From an uncultured Bacteroidales bacterium (GTDB lineage: Bacteria; Bacteroidota; Bacteroidia; Bacteroidales; UBA932), in the NCBI GenBank assembly GCA_944325435.1, contig CALVAC010000002.1, positions 124,001-188,000 of the forward strand: a stretch of DNA of 64,000 nt, in the 5' to 3' direction. The notes below the pieces were generated by a model. That model had not been told where the DNA came from. It made no database searches and saw only the letters and a program-made list of their open reading frames with translations. The position numbers and the translations under genes are program-made. Positions 18,473-27,292 of the stretch are shown here, in pieces (positions within the stretch are counted from its first letter, which is position 1; each line of letters begins with the position of its first letter).

Positions 18473-20851
18473 ATGAAAAAACAACTTCTTCCGTATATCG
18501 TTTTAGTACTGCTTTCGGCAGCCTGTTCAGACAGGCTGTCCGAAATGCAGGAAATACCGTCCGGGACAGAGCCTTCTTCTGCCCGGGATGCTTTCGTGCC
18601 CGGTGTGTTCCGTGTCAAGGTCAGCGAGGATTCTCCGGAGCTTGACACCAAGGTGTTCACCAGAAGCGGAGGTTCCGGCAGTGAGGAGTTTGACAGGGCG
18701 GCTGTCAAAGCCGGGGCGGTCAGTCTCTCCAGGGTATTCTCTGATGGGGACCGCTTCCGCGAGAGACGGCGCAGAGCCGGGCTGCACAGGTGGTATGATG
18801 TCCATTTCAACGAGGACATCTCTGTTGACGAGGCTATTGCGAGATTCGGGAATCCTGAGTGCGTTGTCTGTGTCGAGCCTGTCTACCGTATGGTACAGAC
18901 TGCTGAGGAGATATCTGATGCCCCTCTGTACAGGACTCTTGACTTGTCATCTTCTCCGTTCAACGACCCTCTGCATTCCAACCAGTGGTTCATGCACAAT
19001 GATGGCTCCCTGCCATATTCGGTGGCCGGGGCTGATCTCAACCTGTATCCAGCATGGACACAGACGGCCGGGAGCGGGGATGTTATAGTGGCGATATGTG
19101 ACGGAGGCATTGACTTTAACCATGAGGACCTCAAGCCCAATATGTGGGATGACGGTCAGGGGCACTGCGGATACAATTTCAACCTGCACAGTTATGAGAT
19201 AACCCCGAGCGACCATGGAACCCACGTCGCAGGCATTGTTTCCGCCGTCAACAACAACGGCAGGGGCTGCTGCGGCATAGCAGGCGGTGACGGGAGCGAT
19301 GGAAGCGGAGTGAAGCTGATGAGCTGCCAGGTCTTCGATGATGAAGGGCATGCGGATATTGTAGATATAATGACGTGGTCTGCAGACCACGGGGCAGTGA
19401 TAAGCCAGAACAGCTGGTCATATACGGGGGTATCCGACCTGTCACAGGCGGGCAAGGATGCCATCGACTATTTCATCCGCAATGCGGGTTGCGATGAGGA
19501 TGGAAACCAGCTGCCTGATTCACCCATAAAAGGAGGAATTGTCATATTCGCTGCAGGAAACGATGGGGAGGAAACACCGAAGTTCCCTGCTGCATACGGG
19601 CCTGTCATAGCCGTGGCATCTCTTGGGTATGATATGAGAAGGGCCTCCACCTCCAATTACGGGGAGTGGATTGACATAGCTGCGCTCGGCGGTGAGGCAG
19701 GAGACAGCAGAATGGGCGTGTACAGCACTCTCCCGGACAATGAATATGGATTTGCCGCAGGTACATCAATGGCGTGCCCGCAGGTATCTGGCATAGCAGC
19801 ACTTGCCATATCGAAATTCGGAGGCCCGGGCTTCACGAGCGATGACCTTGTTGCGATGCTGATGGAATCGGGCCGCAGGGAATTGACGGAAAGCCATAAT
19901 CCCCAGTATGCAGGGAAGCTCGGAAACGGACTGATAGATGCCGGGTACATATTCTTCAAGGATGCTGTACCATCCCCGGTCACGGAAGTGGATGCCACAG
20001 GCCGGAGATGCAGGATAGAGATGCAGTGGCAGGCTCCGGCAGACTATACCGGCCAGGCCGTCACCTCGTATGAAATATATGTTTCCGATACTCCGTTCTC
20101 GGCCTCGTCCGTTGACGGGATACCATCCTCGGCTGCCAGATATACTCCGGAAGTCTCGGTGGGTGATGACGGTACTACTGTGTCCTGCAGTATATCCGGA
20201 CTCGGAACAGATACGGAATACTGTATTGCGGTAGTGGCTCTCAGCCCTGGAGGTACGCCTTCTTCACCGCACATATTTACTGCGCGGACTTCGGATACGG
20301 TGCCGGAAGCTGTTGGACAGCTGCCTGACATCTATCTTTCGGGTGGGGACAGTTTCGGGGTTTCCATACCGTTGGATGGTTATTTCTCTGATGCCGACAT
20401 GCCGGATGATGGACTGACCTATTTCGTCTCTTTCCCGGCAGCAGGGACTGTGACAGGGAGGATCGAGGGCACATCCCTCAGGCTTTTCCCTCAGGGTGCT
20501 GGGACAATTACACTGACTGTAATCGCTTCCGATATGGACGGGAAGACAACGGGGCAGCCGATGCGTGTCATTGTGGACAGCGCAGGTCCGGACATAGACT
20601 TGTATCCGAACCCTTGCGCTGATGTCCTGAATGTCCGGATTCCTGGAGCCGATGGCGATTTCCCGGTCCGCATCTATGACCTGGCGGGCGGGCTTGTCTT
20701 GTCGGCCTCCGTGCGCGTTGCAGAGTCCGGGGATGGCCTTTCCGCTTCTCCATCCGGAACTTTGGATGTGTCATCCCTCGCTCCGGGGAGGTACATTTGC
20801 GAGGTGGATTATTTCGGCAAGACAGTTTCCTCTATGATTATCAAACGATAA
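18473..20851 (+). CDS. Subtilisin-like (S8) serine protease with lipobox and T9SS sorting domain
   Basis: From ATG 18473 the protein is 792 residues. It begins with a lipoprotein-like signal (VLLSAAC, Cys18), then a prodomain-like region (about 40-150). The S8 catalytic domain has Asp210 (VAICDGGIDF), His248 (DHGTHVAG) and Ser432 (AGTSMACP). Fibronectin-like modules follow (about 510-610), and the C-terminal 85 residues match a type A T9SS sorting domain (LYPNPCADVLNV, VRIYDLAGGLV, LAPGRYICEV). A lipobox and a T9SS signal together are unusual. The frame also opens at 18455, overlapping the upstream stop. The PorV-like gene 12 bases downstream fits a T9SS cargo. Confidence 0.92.
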   Translation: MKKQLLPYIVLVLLSAACSDRLSEMQEIPSGTEPSSARDAFVPGVFRVKVSEDSPELDTKVFTRSGGSGSEEFDRAAVKAGAVSLSRVFSDGDRFRERRRRAGLHRWYDVHFNEDISVDEAIARFGNPECVVCVEPVYRMVQTAEEISDAPLYRTLDLSSSPFNDPLHSNQWFMHNDGSLPYSVAGADLNLYPAWTQTAGSGDVIVAICDGGIDFNHEDLKPNMWDDGQGHCGYNFNLHSYEITPSDHGTHVAGIVSAVNNNGRGCCGIAGGDGSDGSGVKLMSCQVFDDEGHADIVDIMTWSADHGAVISQNSWSYTGVSDLSQAGKDAIDYFIRNAGCDEDGNQLPDSPIKGGIVIFAAGNDGEETPKFPAAYGPVIAVASLGYDMRRASTSNYGEWIDIAALGGEAGDSRMGVYSTLPDNEYGFAAGTSMACPQVSGIAALAISKFGGPGFTSDDLVAMLMESGRRELTESHNPQYAGKLGNGLIDAGYIFFKDAVPSPVTEVDATGRRCRIEMQWQAPADYTGQAVTSYEIYVSDTPFSASSVDGIPSSAARYTPEVSVGDDGTTVSCSISGLGTDTEYCIAVVALSPGGTPSSPHIFTARTSDTVPEAVGQLPDIYLSGGDSFGVSIPLDGYFSDADMPDDGLTYFVSFPAAGTVTGRIEGTSLRLFPQGAGTITLTVIASDMDGKTTGQPMRVIVDSAGPDIDLYPNPCADVLNVRIPGADGDFPVRIYDLAGGLVLSASVRVAESGDGLSASPSGTLDVSSLAPGRYICEVDYFGKTVSSMIIKR

Positions 20852-20863
20852 AGTGACAGGCAG

Positions 20864-21823
20864 ATGCGAAATACAATAACCATATTCATATCGGCCGTCC
20901 TGCTCGGGGCTGCTCAAGCACTTCCTGCGCAGTCCGTGAGTCCTGCCCTGACTTTCGTGCTGATGGATTCAGATGCACGTACGGCAGGAATGGCCGGAGC
21001 TGGAGCTCTGCTGCCGGACAACCCGTCTGCAGTCCGTCACAATGCAGCTGCAGTCCTGTCAGGGGAACGCAGTGTCGGGGCAGCAGTGTCTGCCGGACCT
21101 TGGAATTCCCGTTTCGACACAGCTGATGTACTGTATTCCGCCAGCGGATACTGGAATATAGATGACAGGAACGGCATAGTTGCCGGGGTGCGCTATATAG
21201 CTGGAGATGAGATAGCCCTGACTGATGACTGGGGCTATCCTGCAGGGACTGCCAGTCCGTATGACCTTGCCGCCGAGATAGGATATGCAAGAGGGTTCGG
21301 AAAGCACATCCGTGCATCGCTGACTGCACGGTATCTCCGTTCCGACCTCGGTCTTGGAGATGCTCCGATGCAGGGATTGTCGTTCGACATTGCCGCAGTC
21401 TATCACGGCAGGGCAGGTTTCAGGGATGGGGCAAGTTGGAGTGTCGGCGTGAAGTTGGCCGATCTCGGGCCGAAGGTCCGGGCCGGGGAGGGTACAGGAT
21501 ATCCTCTCCCGATGAGGGCAGTGGCCAGTGGGTGCGTAGTGCTTCCATTTTCGGCAAACCACGTCCTGAATGTGGCGGCTGATATCGGATGCCGTTTCTC
21601 TCCTGTGGCTTTCGAGGCAGCTGCAGGCGTGGAATATGTCTTTCTCCGCCACGGGATTGTCCGTGCCGGATACCACGCGGGGGATGCTCTTACAGGCGGA
21701 AACCATGCGGCTGTCGGGTGCGGATTCATTGCCGGTCCTGTCAGATGCGATGCATCCTGGAGACTGGCCGGGGATGGGCCTCTTGATGACACATTCTGTT
21801 TCACTTTGGCTCTGCTGTTATGA
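20864..21823 (+). CDS. PorV/PorQ-like outer-membrane barrel protein
   Basis: The 319-residue protein has a signal peptide (AQALPAQ) followed by DARTAGMAGAGALLPDNPSA, the characteristic opening of PorV/PorQ (FadL-like) barrels, and then alternating beta strands to a hydrophobic end. In type IX secretion PorV shuttles cargo from the translocon to the attachment complex, and PorQ acts in surface attachment. It follows the T9SS-tagged protease by 12 bases, so a dedicated partner is likely. No other T9SS core gene is in the window, so this may be an accessory paralogue. Confidence 0.85.
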   Translation: MRNTITIFISAVLLGAAQALPAQSVSPALTFVLMDSDARTAGMAGAGALLPDNPSAVRHNAAAVLSGERSVGAAVSAGPWNSRFDTADVLYSASGYWNIDDRNGIVAGVRYIAGDEIALTDDWGYPAGTASPYDLAAEIGYARGFGKHIRASLTARYLRSDLGLGDAPMQGLSFDIAAVYHGRAGFRDGASWSVGVKLADLGPKVRAGEGTGYPLPMRAVASGCVVLPFSANHVLNVAADIGCRFSPVAFEAAAGVEYVFLRHGIVRAGYHAGDALTGGNHAAVGCGFIAGPVRCDASWRLAGDGPLDDTFCFTLALLL

Positions 21824-21900
21824 TACCGGCTGCAATCCTGACCTGTTCCGCCTCATCCCGGCATGAGCCCTGTGGGGGAATCCGCCTAAGGAAAAACAAC

Positions 21901-21925
21901 AGGCTAAAATGATATTGGCCTTTTT
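21901..21925 (+). terminator. Weak terminator-like hairpin after the SusCD block
   Basis: AGGCTA and TGGCCT can pair over six bases with one G-U, followed by TTTT. The stem is weak but lies between the PorV-like gene and the paralogue array. Confidence 0.3.
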
Positions 21926-22013
21926 ATGTATGATTTTATCCTCGATACAGAAGAATAATAGAGAAATTTGTTCATTGACACTTATAGACTAAACACTAAT
22001 AACTGATACATTT

Positions 22014-24839
22014 ATGAAAGCACCGAGACTCTTGACATTTCTGTTTGCGGCTGCTGTCCTCTCTGCATGTCAGAAAGAGGAACTGACCGGTCCGGAGTAT
22101 GACATGGATGCCGTAGCATTCCAGGGTATTGCGACCTTTGCCGCTTCAGGTTCATCGGAAGAGGCCTTTGACCTGCTGTGGGAAGCCGATGTGGACCGTA
22201 TCGGCCTGTTCACGCTTGCCGGAGGCGAGGTAGAGCTGGCCAATGTCTACTATGCAGCCACCTCCACAGGACAGGGAAGCGTGGATTTCTTGAGCCCGTC
22301 ACGCAACAAAGGCATAAAATGGGATGAGACCAGCACCGTTGTGCGTGACATCTATGCCTATTATCCATACAAGGCTTCCAACAACGACTACACCTCAATC
22401 CCTGTCTCCATTTCTGCGCAGCAGACCGGTATGCCGGGAGACAGCAGGACGGTGAAGGATAATATCAGCCTGTATGCATCGGCGATGGGAGTCGCATCTT
22501 CTGCCGAGTCTGTGCCTCTCTCGTTTGCTGCTACTGCTGCCATTATCAGGCTTGACATCAATTCGACAGTGCCTGTCCCGTCTGTGAAGAGACTCACGCT
22601 TTCTGCAACACAGGGTGTGAACCTCGCATCGGATGGAGGGTCTGTCAATCTTGCCGACGGGACCATAACCTGGGATCCGGCAGCGACCCCATCCAATGTC
22701 ATCGAATACACATTCCAGGAGCCGGTGAACATCAGCGGCGAGCCTGTTACGGTGTACCTTGCGGTCAATGAGATTGTTCCAGGGCTTTCCCTCGACCTTG
22801 AGCTGCAGTACGGTTCGGACAGGACCCTCGCTCTCGGGGAGCTGACAGTGCCGGAAACAGGCATCAAGGCTGGAACTGTAACCACATATCCCGTGAATTT
22901 CGAATATCAGGGTGCGGATGGCTACGAGGATGCCATCGACCTGAGTGCGAACGGAACAGCAAACACCTATATCGTTTCCAAAGCGGGAGCGACTTACCGT
23001 TTCGATGCCACAGTAAAGGGCAACGGTATCCCGCGTACATTCACCTGGACAGAGAGCGATGGCACGGAGATCACCCGTTCCTATTCGGACCTCGACATCA
23101 ATCCTGTGGATGTACGTCTCGTGTGGTACAACTCGCCGAAGACTGCGGATGGATATTCCGACAAGAGTCCGGTGGACCTTTCTTCATTGACGTATGAACT
23201 CGGTACGGTATATTTCTCCACTCCTGAGCCTTTCGTGCCAGGCAATGTGCTGATTGCCGCATACAACGAAAGCGGAGAGATACTCTGGAGCTGGAACATC
23301 TGGGCAGCGGAGAACTATGATCCGGAGACTACGGCGAAGACGGCCGGCCGTTATACCGTTATGGACAGGAATCTCGGCGCCGTCGCAGGCCCTGAGGTGA
23401 TGAACAGTTCCGACATCCGTGAGGCAGCCTGGGCAGTCGGCAACTATTACCAGTGGGGCCGCAAGGATCCGTTCCCGGCTCCTGCAGAATACAGCGATGA
23501 TGGATTGGATGGCGGAAAGGAAATGTACTGGGGTCTTCCTACCCACACACCGATAGCAGATTATATGCAGGATTATTCATCCAAATCATGGGGTTCTGCG
23601 GACCTCATCTTCGGAAGCGAGCCTGCGGACAACGGACGCCAGCTCTCATCCGTGCTCGGCAGCAGTTTTACCGTGGACCAGGCGGTGGAGGAATCCATCA
23701 AATATCCTTATCGCTGGATGTTCTGGTCAGGAACGGATAGCGGTAACGACAATTACAACTGGACCAGAAGCAGCCTTTCCGGAACGGCAAACGCCAAGGC
23801 ATGGCGTTATCTCTGGGGCAATCCTATAGTTGACCCTGAATACGGCACCGATGAGTCCGACAACGTGAAGACCATCTATGACCCGTGTCCTCCTGGCTGG
23901 AAAGTGATGCCGCGCGAGGCCTATGCTTTCGCAGCAGCCAGTACGACTGCACTGTCCCATGGGCGGTACAACGAGCATACCGGATTATATTTCCCTGCAA
24001 CGGGCCAGAGACAGGCAGGTTTCGGAGGAAGCCAGATCCGATCCCTTGGAGGACTGTCCATATTCCTCGAGACTTCGAATGTTTCGGACAACGAGCAGTG
24101 GCAGGGCAACGAGGGCGGAGTCAGCGATTATAACTCGTATATAGGCGCCGGCTACAATGTTCGCTGTGTCAAGGAAGAGGCAGGAAGTCTCTCTCTGACC
24201 CATGCGGGTCCTGCGTGCGTGCTCATAGGCGACTCCATCACGAGGACATGGAACAGTTATGTCCCGACATTCTTCCCTGACCACAACTGTGTGGCCTACG
24301 GAGCGGATGGTACCACCACCAACAATTTCGTGGGCAGGTTCTTCTCCCAGGCGATCGCCAACGACCCTAAGGTCGTGCATATAATGGGCGGTATCAACGA
24401 TATGGCCGGCAATGACGGATCAATCCCTACGGAAGAGGAAATCTTCGAAAACTTCAAGACCATGGCGGAGCAGGCCGCAAGCTGGGGCATCAAGGTGATG
24501 ATAGGCTCCACTCCTCCTGCGGGCAGGATAGGCTGGCAGAATGATGAATGGAATGCCGAGCATCCTGTTATCCCGCGTGTGCAGAATCTCAACAAAATGC
24601 TGAAGGCATACTGCGAGGAGCGCGGCTTCACCTATGTGGATTACTATTCTGCGCTTGTGGATGAGACAGGTGCCCTGAAGCAGCAGTACAGGAACGATGA
24701 TGTCCATCCTAATCCCGGCTGTTTCGAGACTGTGATGGGCCCTATCTTCCTCGATGCTCTCCAGAAGGCAATGTATGTCCAGGATTCATCCAACCCTGGA
24801 GGAAATGTGGATGATTTTGAAAAGGAGCCTTGGAACTGA
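22014..24839 (+). CDS. Array member 1: fimbrillin-like/FISUMP lipoprotein with SGNH hydrolase domain
   Basis: The 941-residue lipoprotein has Cys19 followed by QKEEL, which resembles the Bacteroidota lipoprotein export signal for surface display. Its first 300 residues are the most divergent of the array and lack the GTRT...EGD-IGVF block of the others. The middle module starts at DLSANGTANTYIVS (about 315). The FISUMP domain runs about 450-722 (MDRNLGAVAGPEV, YYQWGRKDPFP, YDPCPPGWKVM, YNVRCVKE). Residues 733-925 form an SGNH hydrolase with Ser741 in GDSITRTW, GGIND, and Asp895/His898 in DDVHPN. The C-terminal tail is PGGNVDDFEKEPWN. The hydrolase could remove acyl groups from glycans; the substrate is unknown. 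Confidence 0.85.
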   Translation: MKAPRLLTFLFAAAVLSACQKEELTGPEYDMDAVAFQGIATFAASGSSEEAFDLLWEADVDRIGLFTLAGGEVELANVYYAATSTGQGSVDFLSPSRNKGIKWDETSTVVRDIYAYYPYKASNNDYTSIPVSISAQQTGMPGDSRTVKDNISLYASAMGVASSAESVPLSFAATAAIIRLDINSTVPVPSVKRLTLSATQGVNLASDGGSVNLADGTITWDPAATPSNVIEYTFQEPVNISGEPVTVYLAVNEIVPGLSLDLELQYGSDRTLALGELTVPETGIKAGTVTTYPVNFEYQGADGYEDAIDLSANGTANTYIVSKAGATYRFDATVKGNGIPRTFTWTESDGTEITRSYSDLDINPVDVRLVWYNSPKTADGYSDKSPVDLSSLTYELGTVYFSTPEPFVPGNVLIAAYNESGEILWSWNIWAAENYDPETTAKTAGRYTVMDRNLGAVAGPEVMNSSDIREAAWAVGNYYQWGRKDPFPAPAEYSDDGLDGGKEMYWGLPTHTPIADYMQDYSSKSWGSADLIFGSEPADNGRQLSSVLGSSFTVDQAVEESIKYPYRWMFWSGTDSGNDNYNWTRSSLSGTANAKAWRYLWGNPIVDPEYGTDESDNVKTIYDPCPPGWKVMPREAYAFAAASTTALSHGRYNEHTGLYFPATGQRQAGFGGSQIRSLGGLSIFLETSNVSDNEQWQGNEGGVSDYNSYIGAGYNVRCVKEEAGSLSLTHAGPACVLIGDSITRTWNSYVPTFFPDHNCVAYGADGTTTNNFVGRFFSQAIANDPKVVHIMGGINDMAGNDGSIPTEEEIFENFKTMAEQAASWGIKVMIGSTPPAGRIGWQNDEWNAEHPVIPRVQNLNKMLKAYCEERGFTYVDYYSALVDETGALKQQYRNDDVHPNPGCFETVMGPIFLDALQKAMYVQDSSNPGGNVDDFEKEPWN

Positions 24840-24869
24840 TCTGTCGTCAGACCAAAGGGAATCATGGAA

Positions 24870-24896
24870 TTCCATTCCGAGCGTAGCGGAGAATCT
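24870..24896. repeat. CATTCCGAGCGTAGCG-type short repeat, copy 1
   Basis: This copy shares CCATTCCGAGCGTAGCGGAG and AATCT with the copies at 37226 and 37261. It sits between array members 1 and 2. Repeats of this form are dispersed in many bacterial genomes and are usually intergenic. Confidence 0.7.
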
Positions 24897-24919
24897 GAAA
24901 AACGAAAAAATACAAGATT

Positions 24920-27238
24920 ATGAAATATACACCATATATCACGATTCTGGCCGTGCTGCTGGCGACCGCATGTGCCAAAGAGGAAATCAGGGAGGACCAG
25001 CAGTTGACCTTTCCTGAGAACGGAATCCGTTTCTCGGGTACAGTGGGCACAGATGACCGGGACGGCACCCCATCCACCCGTACAGTATATGAGGACCAGG
25101 AGGACAGGATAGCCGTTAACTGGGAAACCGGTGACCAGATCGGCCTTTTCTGCGAAGTCGGGGAAGGTACGGACAACCTCGAACTCACGGCGGCCAACTT
25201 CGGGTACCGCAACAAGACCGTGGAAAGCTCCAAGACAGCCGACTTCTCTGAATATCTTCTTTCTGGAGAGGTAGCCTGCTGGAGCGATGAGACCACACCT
25301 CACGATTTCTATGCATACTATCCTTACAGGAAGACAGCGACGGGGGCGGAAGCAGACCCGAGGGCGGTTCCTGTCGAACTGCCGGCAGTCCAGTCCTGGC
25401 TCTCTACGGCTCCGTTGGACTATTTCTCGGACATCGACTTTATGTATGCCGAGGCACTTGACAAGACACAGACTGAAGTCGGTGAAGACCAGCCTGTAGA
25501 TCTTGATTTTCATCATCTTTTCCCTGTGCTGCAGGTGAATATCCGCACGACGAGATTCGCGAGAATTGATGCCCTTGTTTTCCGCTGCACAGACCCGGGC
25601 GAGACGGTCTCTTTCGGTGAAGGCTCCACCGTTGACCTCACTACAAGAGAGATTACAGCATCCGAAGCTACCTGCGAGATCCGTCTGGAGGGCAGCCTGA
25701 GCTCTATGATAAGCAGTTACTCCACTTTCCAGATGCTCATCTCTCCCGGGCACGAGGGCAAGTCATTCGAAATCATCGCTGAGATCAACGGCAAGGAATA
25801 CAAGAGAGAGACTCCTCTCGAAGTGCCTGAAGGCGGACTTCTCGGAGGCAAGACATACGTGGTGACCATTGATGGGCTGGAGATAGCCGATGAAGATGCA
25901 GAACCTCTGACGAACCTGAGCGAGCAAGAGACTGCCAATACCTACTATGTTACGGAGGCCGACCGTCTCTACTGTTTCGATGCTACTGTCAAGGGCAACG
26001 GACAAGGCTCGATTACGGGTGAATCCGTGGATATTGACCCGCAGGATATCCTTGTCCTCTGGTATAGCCGTGAGCAGCTCGGATACGGCCCGTGGACCAA
26101 TACGGAACCTCCGATCAGCCTTGAGACCTTGAGCCTCGAGTCAGATGGAAATATCTATTTCAAGACCCCTGAAACATTCCGCTCCGGACAGATGGTCATT
26201 GCGGTCTTCGACAAGGATGTGGACTATGACATGATAGAGGTGAATAATGAACGTCAGATTACCAATGCAGATATCCTCTGGAGCTGGAACATAATTTTCT
26301 CGGAGGGTTACGACCCGGACAATGTAGCCAACCAGATACAGAAAGGAGGATATACTTTCATGTCTCGCGATCTCGGTGCCATTATAGATCCGGAGGATGC
26401 AGTTTCCGGAACACAATATAACGGTACCCAGCTCGCATCGTCCTGCGGCAATGTCTACCAGTGGGGCCGCAAGGATCCGTTCCCTGGAGTCCCTGACTAT
26501 ACCAGCGCCAACCATAATTATATGACAAACCTGTGGTTCGCTCCCGGATTCACAGACATCGTGTCGCTGCAGGCCAATATCCAGCGTCCTTGGAACAGGG
26601 TGACAGAGAGAAACATATTCCCGCCGTCGACCGACTCCCTCTGTATCAATATCCAGAACAAGGGGCTTTCTGCAGCCGATGTGCTCGAACTTGAAGAGAA
26701 GAATCCTCATCTGTGGATTCAGGCCGAAGGCAATCTCTTCACTGACGAAAGCGCAAAGGCTCTATGGGGCAATCCTGACCATTCCCTGACGATAGGAGAC
26801 AAGACAATGTACGACCCTTGTCCTCCGGGATGGAAGGTTATGAGCCGTACTGCATGGAATGCTCTCACGGAAAACGGGACAGCTGTAGGAAAGGTGGGAG
26901 TCAAATCCGGAGATTCCTATATTGATGGCAGGGGAATCCTGTATATGGATTCTTGGTTTGCATGCAGTGGGGATCTGTACAGCCACAATTCGGGTGGCAA
27001 TCCTCAGGGGGGGACGAATTTCACATACTCCAGCCATTGGCTCGACGGGTCGTTCGATGCGTCAGTGGTGTTCTTCAACGGTACCGGCAAGAAATCAGGC
27101 GATGACGCCCCTGCCGGAAGCGGTTCTGCCGGCAGGACAGACAGAGGGGTGGCAGTCCGTTGTATGAAGGTCATCCCCGGCCCGGTTAACCCAGGCGGAG
27201 AGGAGATAGACCCTATCGAGAAGGAGGAGTGGAACTAA
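24920..27238 (+). CDS. Array member 2: fimbrillin-like/FISUMP lipoprotein
   Basis: The 772-residue lipoprotein begins MKYTPYITILAVLLATAC (Cys18) followed by AKEEI. The fimbrillin-like part has TRTVYEDQEDRIAVNW and GDQIGLF. The middle module begins at TANTYYVTEADRLY (about 335) and contains DATVKGNG and DILWSWNI. The FISUMP domain runs about 480-750 with MSRDLGAII, YQWGRKDPFPG, HLWI, DPCPPGWKVMS and VRCMK. The tail is NPGGEEIDPIEKEEWN. No SGNH domain is present. The family is linked to surface adhesins or fimbrial subunits; whether this protein polymerises is not known. Confidence 0.85.
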   Translation: MKYTPYITILAVLLATACAKEEIREDQQLTFPENGIRFSGTVGTDDRDGTPSTRTVYEDQEDRIAVNWETGDQIGLFCEVGEGTDNLELTAANFGYRNKTVESSKTADFSEYLLSGEVACWSDETTPHDFYAYYPYRKTATGAEADPRAVPVELPAVQSWLSTAPLDYFSDIDFMYAEALDKTQTEVGEDQPVDLDFHHLFPVLQVNIRTTRFARIDALVFRCTDPGETVSFGEGSTVDLTTREITASEATCEIRLEGSLSSMISSYSTFQMLISPGHEGKSFEIIAEINGKEYKRETPLEVPEGGLLGGKTYVVTIDGLEIADEDAEPLTNLSEQETANTYYVTEADRLYCFDATVKGNGQGSITGESVDIDPQDILVLWYSREQLGYGPWTNTEPPISLETLSLESDGNIYFKTPETFRSGQMVIAVFDKDVDYDMIEVNNERQITNADILWSWNIIFSEGYDPDNVANQIQKGGYTFMSRDLGAIIDPEDAVSGTQYNGTQLASSCGNVYQWGRKDPFPGVPDYTSANHNYMTNLWFAPGFTDIVSLQANIQRPWNRVTERNIFPPSTDSLCINIQNKGLSAADVLELEEKNPHLWIQAEGNLFTDESAKALWGNPDHSLTIGDKTMYDPCPPGWKVMSRTAWNALTENGTAVGKVGVKSGDSYIDGRGILYMDSWFACSGDLYSHNSGGNPQGGTNFTYSSHWLDGSFDASVVFFNGTGKKSGDDAPAGSGSAGRTDRGVAVRCMKVIPGPVNPGGEEIDPIEKEEWN

Positions 27239-27292
27239 GCTTCTTTCCGGATGTCAGTGAATAGTCTGATAAATGAATATAACGACAAGAAT

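Noticed and set aside
24644..25753. A 369-codon open frame on the minus strand opposite array members 1 and 2.
   Set aside because: It is antisense to well-supported coding sequence with clear domains, has no recognisable motif and spans the boundary of two genes.
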